From: Micromonospora marina
GTDB lineage: Bacteria; Actinomycetota; Actinomycetes; Mycobacteriales; Micromonosporaceae
Direction of reading: 5' to 3'
Length of the DNA stretch: 64,000 nucleotides
Assembly (NCBI RefSeq): GCF_900091565.1
Contig: NZ_FMCV01000010.1
Location: 62,001 to 126,000 of the forward strand
Shown: piece after piece, positions 60,204-64,000 of the stretch
How the letters are laid out: each line of letters begins with the position of its first letter
Numbering within the stretch: the first letter of the stretch is position 1
The notes under the pieces: model-generated
Told to the model about the DNA's origin: nothing
The model's input: the letters and a program-made list of their open reading frames with translations, nothing else
The model's database searches: none
Program-made: the position numbers and the translations under genes

Positions 60204-62540
60204 TCAGTCGCGGTTCGTTTGGTCCGGCGCCGCCGGGGCGGGCTCCCCGGCCGGCCCCGCGGCGGTGGACGGCGTACCGGTGTCACGCGGCCCGGTGGCA
60301 GGGGTGGCCGGATCGGTCCCGGCGGCGCGCGAACCGTCCCGGCGTCCGCGCGCGGTGCCGGCCTGCAACGCGGACATGGCCCGGCGGGCCTCCTCCGGGG
60401 TGCGGTGGGCCGGGGTGTCGGCGACCGCCGCGCGGGGACGCGCGGTCACGCCGCGGCGGCGGATCCGGCGGGGCAGGCCGTCGCCGTCGGCGGGTGGTTC
60501 CACAGTCGAGGCTCGCGCCGCCTGTAACGGGACCACCGTGTTCTCCGACCGGTCCCGGCCCGGCCGGGTCGGCCGCCCCGGCCGGGGCATGGTGGTCAGC
60601 CGGGTCACCTTGGCCAGGCGCCGCCGTTCCGGCTCGGCGGAGGCGTCCGCGCCCACCGGCGGCTCGTCGGTGATCAGTTCCGACGGTACGAGCACCGCGG
60701 CGACGATGCCGGCCGGGCGGGACGGCCGCAGCTCCACCCGTACGCCGTGCCGGGCGGCCAGACGCGCCACCACGAACAGGCCCAGCCGGGCGCTGCCGGC
60801 CGGGTCGAACTCCGGCGGCTCGGCCAGCTTGCGGTTGGCCTCGGCCAGGGCCGGCGCGGACATGCCCAGCCCCCGGTCGGTGATCTCGATGGTGTAGCCG
60901 CCCGGGACACTCCGGCCGGCGACGTCCACCCGGGTACCGGGCGGGGAGAACGCGGTCGCGTTCTCGATCAGCTCGGCGAGCAGGTGGATCACGTCGCCGA
61001 CGGCCCGGCCCAGCACCCCGGCCGGCGCCACCTCGCCCACGTCGACCCGGTCGTACGCCTCGACCTCGGAGATCGCGCCGCGCATCACGTCGACGGCGGC
61101 GACCGGGCGGCGCCAGCCCCGGCCGGGCGCGGCCCCGGCGAGGATGACCAGATCCTCGGCGTGCCGCCGCAGCCGCGTCGCCAGGTGGTCGACCTGGAAC
61201 AGCCCGGCCAGCTCGTCCGGGTCCTCGGTACGCCGTTCCAGCCGGTCCAGCAGCGCCAGCTGCCGGTGCACCAGCCCCTGGCTGCGGCGGGCGAGGTTGA
61301 GGATCACCTCGTTGAAGCCCCGGCGCAGCGTGACCTCGTCGACGGCCGCGCGCACAGCGGTCCGGCGCACCTCGTTGAAGGCGCGCGCCACCTGGCCGAT
61401 CTCGTCGCCGCCGAGGTCCAGCTCGGGCGCCTCCCGGGCGACGTCGACCTCCTCGCCCCGGCGCAGCCGCGCGACGACGTCGGGCAGCCGGCGCTCGGCC
61501 ACCTCGGTCGCGGCGGCGCGCACGCCGGTAAGCCGTTGCGCCAGCGACCGACCGACCCGCAACGCCACCAGCACGCACACCACGATCGCGATCAGGCCCA
61601 GCACACCGGCGGCGGCGAGCTGGACGAGGATCCGGGTGGCCATCGGCACCGACCGCTCGGCGAGGGCGTCCGCGCCGCGCAGCTCGAAGTCGCGCAGGCT
61701 CTGCCAGACCTCGGCGTGACCGGTGTCCCACGCCCGCATGTCGAACCGGGCGGGCAGCGCGGGCGAGCGGATCAGGCTGTCCTGGAGCGCGCGCAGCTGG
61801 AGGAACCCGGCACCCTCGGTCAGCCGTTGGTACGCGGTCCGCTCCGCGGGCGGCAGGTCGGCGACCGCGATCTCGGCCAGGAAGCGCTGGTTCTCGACGG
61901 TGCGCACCAGTTGCTCGTGCTCGCCGTCGGCGTACCGGCCGGCGGTGACGGCGCCGGCCAGCAGCGCGTCGGCCTGGCCGAGCAGTTCCCGGGAGCGGCC
62001 CAGCGCGGTGAGCGCCGTCGCCTCCCGGTTGAGCTGCGCGTCGGGCAGCGCGGCCATGGCGCCGAACGCCTGGAACGCGGAGGCGACGATCCCGCTGTAG
62101 AGCCCGACGGCGCCGGCCCGGTCGACCTTCCGGTCGTCGATGAAGGCCCGCCCGGCGGGCAGCGCGTCGAGCGCCGAGACCAGTTGGTCGAGCCGGTCGT
62201 CGAGCTGGGCGTCGGCGACGTCGCGCAGGTCGCCGCCGCCGACCTTGCGGCGCAGCTCGACGATCGCGTCGTCGGTGCGTACCCGTTGTTCGGTCAGCTC
62301 GGGGAGGGCGCGGTCCCCGGCGAGCTGGACCACCGACAGCCGGCGCTCCCGTTGCAGCTCCGTCACCACCGCCTCGCCCGGGCGGCCCAGGTCGTAGAGG
62401 AGGGTACGCGCGGAGAGCAGGTCGAGCGCGGGCCCGAAGGTGAGCGTGGTGGCGAAGATCCACAGCGCCAGCAGCCCGGTCACCGGGCCGATGACCAGCG
62501 CGGTCAGCTTGGCGCGGATCGGCCAGTCACGGGTGTTCAA
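60204..62540 (-). CDS. conservon sensor histidine kinase (CvnA type) with nitrate-sensor-like domain
   Basis: A 778-aa kinase. TM1 (about 10-32), an extracellular helical NIT-like region (35-300, with TVITELQRERRLSV), TM2 (about 308-330), a HAMP-like linker (to 400), a kinase helical region (LARRSQGLVHRQLALLDRLE; His candidates here) and HATPase (ELIENATAFSPPGT N box, ITDRGLGMS G box). C-terminal ~130 residues are disordered and basic. Start appears to be TTG 62540. First gene of the conservon. Confidence 0.9.
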   Translation of the reverse strand: MNTRDWPIRAKLTALVIGPVTGLLALWIFATTLTFGPALDLLSARTLLYDLGRPGEAVVTELQRERRLSVVQLAGDRALPELTEQRVRTDDAIVELRRKVGGGDLRDVADAQLDDRLDQLVSALDALPAGRAFIDDRKVDRAGAVGLYSGIVASAFQAFGAMAALPDAQLNREATALTALGRSRELLGQADALLAGAVTAGRYADGEHEQLVRTVENQRFLAEIAVADLPPAERTAYQRLTEGAGFLQLRALQDSLIRSPALPARFDMRAWDTGHAEVWQSLRDFELRGADALAERSVPMATRILVQLAAAGVLGLIAIVVCVLVALRVGRSLAQRLTGVRAAATEVAERRLPDVVARLRRGEEVDVAREAPELDLGGDEIGQVARAFNEVRRTAVRAAVDEVTLRRGFNEVILNLARRSQGLVHRQLALLDRLERRTEDPDELAGLFQVDHLATRLRRHAEDLVILAGAAPGRGWRRPVAAVDVMRGAISEVEAYDRVDVGEVAPAGVLGRAVGDVIHLLAELIENATAFSPPGTRVDVAGRSVPGGYTIEITDRGLGMSAPALAEANRKLAEPPEFDPAGSARLGLFVVARLAARHGVRVELRPSRPAGIVAAVLVPSELITDEPPVGADASAEPERRRLAKVTRLTTMPRPGRPTRPGRDRSENTVVPLQAARASTVEPPADGDGLPRRIRRRGVTARPRAAVADTPAHRTPEEARRAMSALQAGTARGRRDGSRAAGTDPATPATGPRDTGTPSTAAGPAGEPAPAAPDQTNRD

Positions 62541-62842
62541 TCAGACCTCGCCCGGGAAGGTGTCGCTCGGTGGCGCCGGCAGCGGCCGTTTGTTCGCCGG
62601 CCACGACGCCGGGCCCCGGCCCGGACGCCTTGGGCAGGATACGTAATCCGGGGCGGATGCACTACCGGCCGTCTCGGCTCTCACTACGGTCCGAGACGGG
62701 CAGGAGGGCCTCAGCCGGACATCGGCCGGGCACCGGACGGCGGCCGCCGCGGTGCGCCTTTTCCCGGCCGGGGCGGAAAGTGCCGCACAACGGGATTGGC
62801 GATCACCCGCGCGAGGGAATACCAGCGTGCGAAGGAGGAGCC

Positions 62843-63436
62843 ATGTCGTCCACCCAGGTAGTCGTCATAGTCATCGTCGTCGCCGTCATCGCCGCGCTCG
62901 TCGCGGTCGCCGTGGTCGCCAGCCGCCGCCGGGCGCTTCGGGAGCGCTTCGGCCCCGAGTACGACCGGGTCGTCGCCGAGCAGGACAGCCGCAGTGCCGC
63001 CGAGCGGGAGCTGCGGGAACGCGAGCGCCGGCACGCCGAGCTGGAGCTGACCCCGCTGAGCCCGGAGTCCCGGGCCCGCTACGCCGCCGCCTGGGAGGAA
63101 CTCCAGGTGCGCTTCGTCGACTCCCCCGCGGAGACCGTCGGCGATGCCGACGAGCTGGTGAGCCGCCTGATCGCCGAGCGCGGATACCCCACCGGGGACT
63201 TCTCGGACCAGATCGCCCACCTCTCCGTCGAGCACGCCCGCACGCTCACCCACTACCGCGACGCCCACGAGATCCGGCAGCGCAACGAGCGCGGTGAGGC
63301 CGGCACCGAGGACCTCCGGCAGGCGCTCGTGCACTACCGGGCCCTCTTCGCCGACCTGCTCGGCGCGGACCCGGTCGCCCCGCAGCAGCCGGAACAGCGC
63401 CACCCCGAGCACGACCACGACGTCCCGAGCCGCTGA
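62843..63436 (+). CDS. N-terminal-anchored coiled-coil membrane protein (197 aa)
   Basis: One TM helix (about 5-27: VVVIVIVVAVIAALVAVAVVA), then a basic stretch (SRRRALRERFG) and a long charged helix (VVAEQDSRSAAERELRERERRHAELEL) followed by a compact region with YRALFADLLG. Helical proteins of this sort, one N-terminal anchor plus coil, are common in actinobacteria; I cannot name the family. ATG 62843 has AAGGAGG. It is 13 bases before the next gene, so the two are an operon. Confidence 0.75.
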   Translation: MSSTQVVVIVIVVAVIAALVAVAVVASRRRALRERFGPEYDRVVAEQDSRSAAERELRERERRHAELELTPLSPESRARYAAAWEELQVRFVDSPAETVGDADELVSRLIAERGYPTGDFSDQIAHLSVEHARTLTHYRDAHEIRQRNERGEAGTEDLRQALVHYRALFADLLGADPVAPQQPEQRHPEHDHDVPSR

Positions 63437-63449
63437 GGAGGCCGCCGCC

Positions 63450-64000
63450 ATGCGCCACGAGGAACAGCAGGTCACGCAGGACCACCCCGAGGCCGTCCGG
63501 TCCGCACCGGTGCCGGTGCCGCAACCGGGTGAGCACACCGACCCCGGCCGGCGCGACGGCGACCGGGCCGACGTGCCCGAGGACGCGCTGGACGACCGGG
63601 GCAGCTTCGACGACCCGGCGGTCGCCGACGACCGGCGCGACGCCGAGGTCGACGAGACCCGCGCCTACGAGGCCGGGGAGCTGCGCGACGCGGCCGACCC
63701 CACCGACGACGACGGGCGTCGCCCGTTCCACGAGCCGGCGCCGCTGCCGACGGCCTTCGGGGCGGCCACGGTGGGCGACGCGGTCGCCGCCTCGGCCCTG
63801 GCGAGCGGTCGTCCGCAGGACGAGCGGGACGCGCGCGACGAGGACACCGCGGCACCGGGCGACGGCGCGCCGGGCCGAACCGACCCGCTGGACGACGAGC
63901 GGGCCGACCCGACGGCCGGGGACCGCCTGCACGACCGCGACCGCTGGGACGCCGAGCACACCGCTGCTACCGGCGACGGAGACGGCGTCGTCCGGGACGA
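63450..64000 (+). CDS. acidic, probably disordered protein (runs off the window)
   Basis: ATG 63450 with GAGGAGG upstream; the frame remains open to the end of the window. At least 183 aa, over a third Asp/Glu/Arg, low complexity, with PLPTAFGAATVGDAVAASALAS as the only hydrophobic patch. No domain recognised. The coupling with the preceding membrane protein suggests a joint role. Only the N-terminal part is visible here. Confidence 0.7.
   Translation, partial: MRHEEQQVTQDHPEAVRSAPVPVPQPGEHTDPGRRDGDRADVPEDALDDRGSFDDPAVADDRRDAEVDETRAYEAGELRDAADPTDDDGRRPFHEPAPLPTAFGAATVGDAVAASALASGRPQDERDARDEDTAAPGDGAPGRTDPLDDERADPTAGDRLHDRDRWDAEHTAATGDGDGVVRD

Overview
This window is typical high-GC actinomycete chromosome, and I read it as Micromonosporaceae, probably Micromonospora or a close relative. 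The grounds are the codon use, the conservon (histidine kinase, roadblock, DUF742, GTPase), the many GTG/TTG starts, and a family of GGGCCC-rich repeats at gene ends. There is no database support behind that placement. About 70 protein genes, one tRNA and several clear regulatory elements can be supported. I see no CRISPR array, complete insertion sequence, prophage or biosynthetic gene cluster. Layout, left part (1-20 kb): small conserved protein, M20 peptidase, uridine-kinase-like P-loop protein, rhodanese, cobalamin genes cobQ and cobD (CbiB type), a single-stranded DNA binding protein, an HPF-like ribosome factor behind a tiny overlapping leader ORF, an alpha/beta hydrolase, a protease-like protein that seems catalytically dead, tRNA-Arg(UCU) followed by a methyltransferase stump, a sensor kinase / kinase-like / LuxR regulator trio, PlsC, a VOC protein, a glycogen-debranching-type enzyme coupled to an SCP2 protein, a CBS protein and asd. 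Middle part (20-37 kb): an M16 pair in which only one subunit keeps the zinc motif; a DAHP synthase preceded by a leaderless Tyr-Arg-Trp-Phe leader peptide and terminator, which looks like transcription attenuation; several small actinobacterial proteins (DUF1360, DUF6158-like, DUF3817, DUF6232); an NlpC/P60 hydrolase; a group 2 sigma factor; the murQ/RpiR operon with a palindromic operator; an SDR; a nucleotide-kinase-like protein; a nucleotidyltransferase / BON / phosphoesterase set; TspO; and an M23 lysostaphin-type peptidase with an SH3 domain. Right part (37-64 kb): an alpha-glucoside-type ABC uptake operon (binding protein, two permeases, LacI repressor, GH13 glucosidase that appears to start at CTG) with a LacI-type operator; an MFS transporter; the xylAB operon with a divergent ROK repressor and a near-consensus promoter covered by a dyad; a SpoIIE phosphatase translationally coupled to a cobalamin-binding protein that carries the CarH-type W-x9-EH signature, followed by a MarR regulator and a second, partly degenerate SpoIIE-like protein; a polyprenyl glycosylphosphotransferase; a VWA/solute-binding fusion protein; a lactonase; a complete conservon; and two acidic or membrane-anchored proteins running off the end. 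At least thirteen protein genes, plus the DAHP synthase leader ORF, have a TANNNT -10 box 6-7 bases before the start codon, most with no Shine-Dalgarno sequence, so leaderless transcription looks common here. The most interesting items are the SpoIIE / B12-photosensor cluster (49.5-54.0 kb), the aromatic leader attenuator (23.2 kb), and the repeats that abut or supply stop codons.
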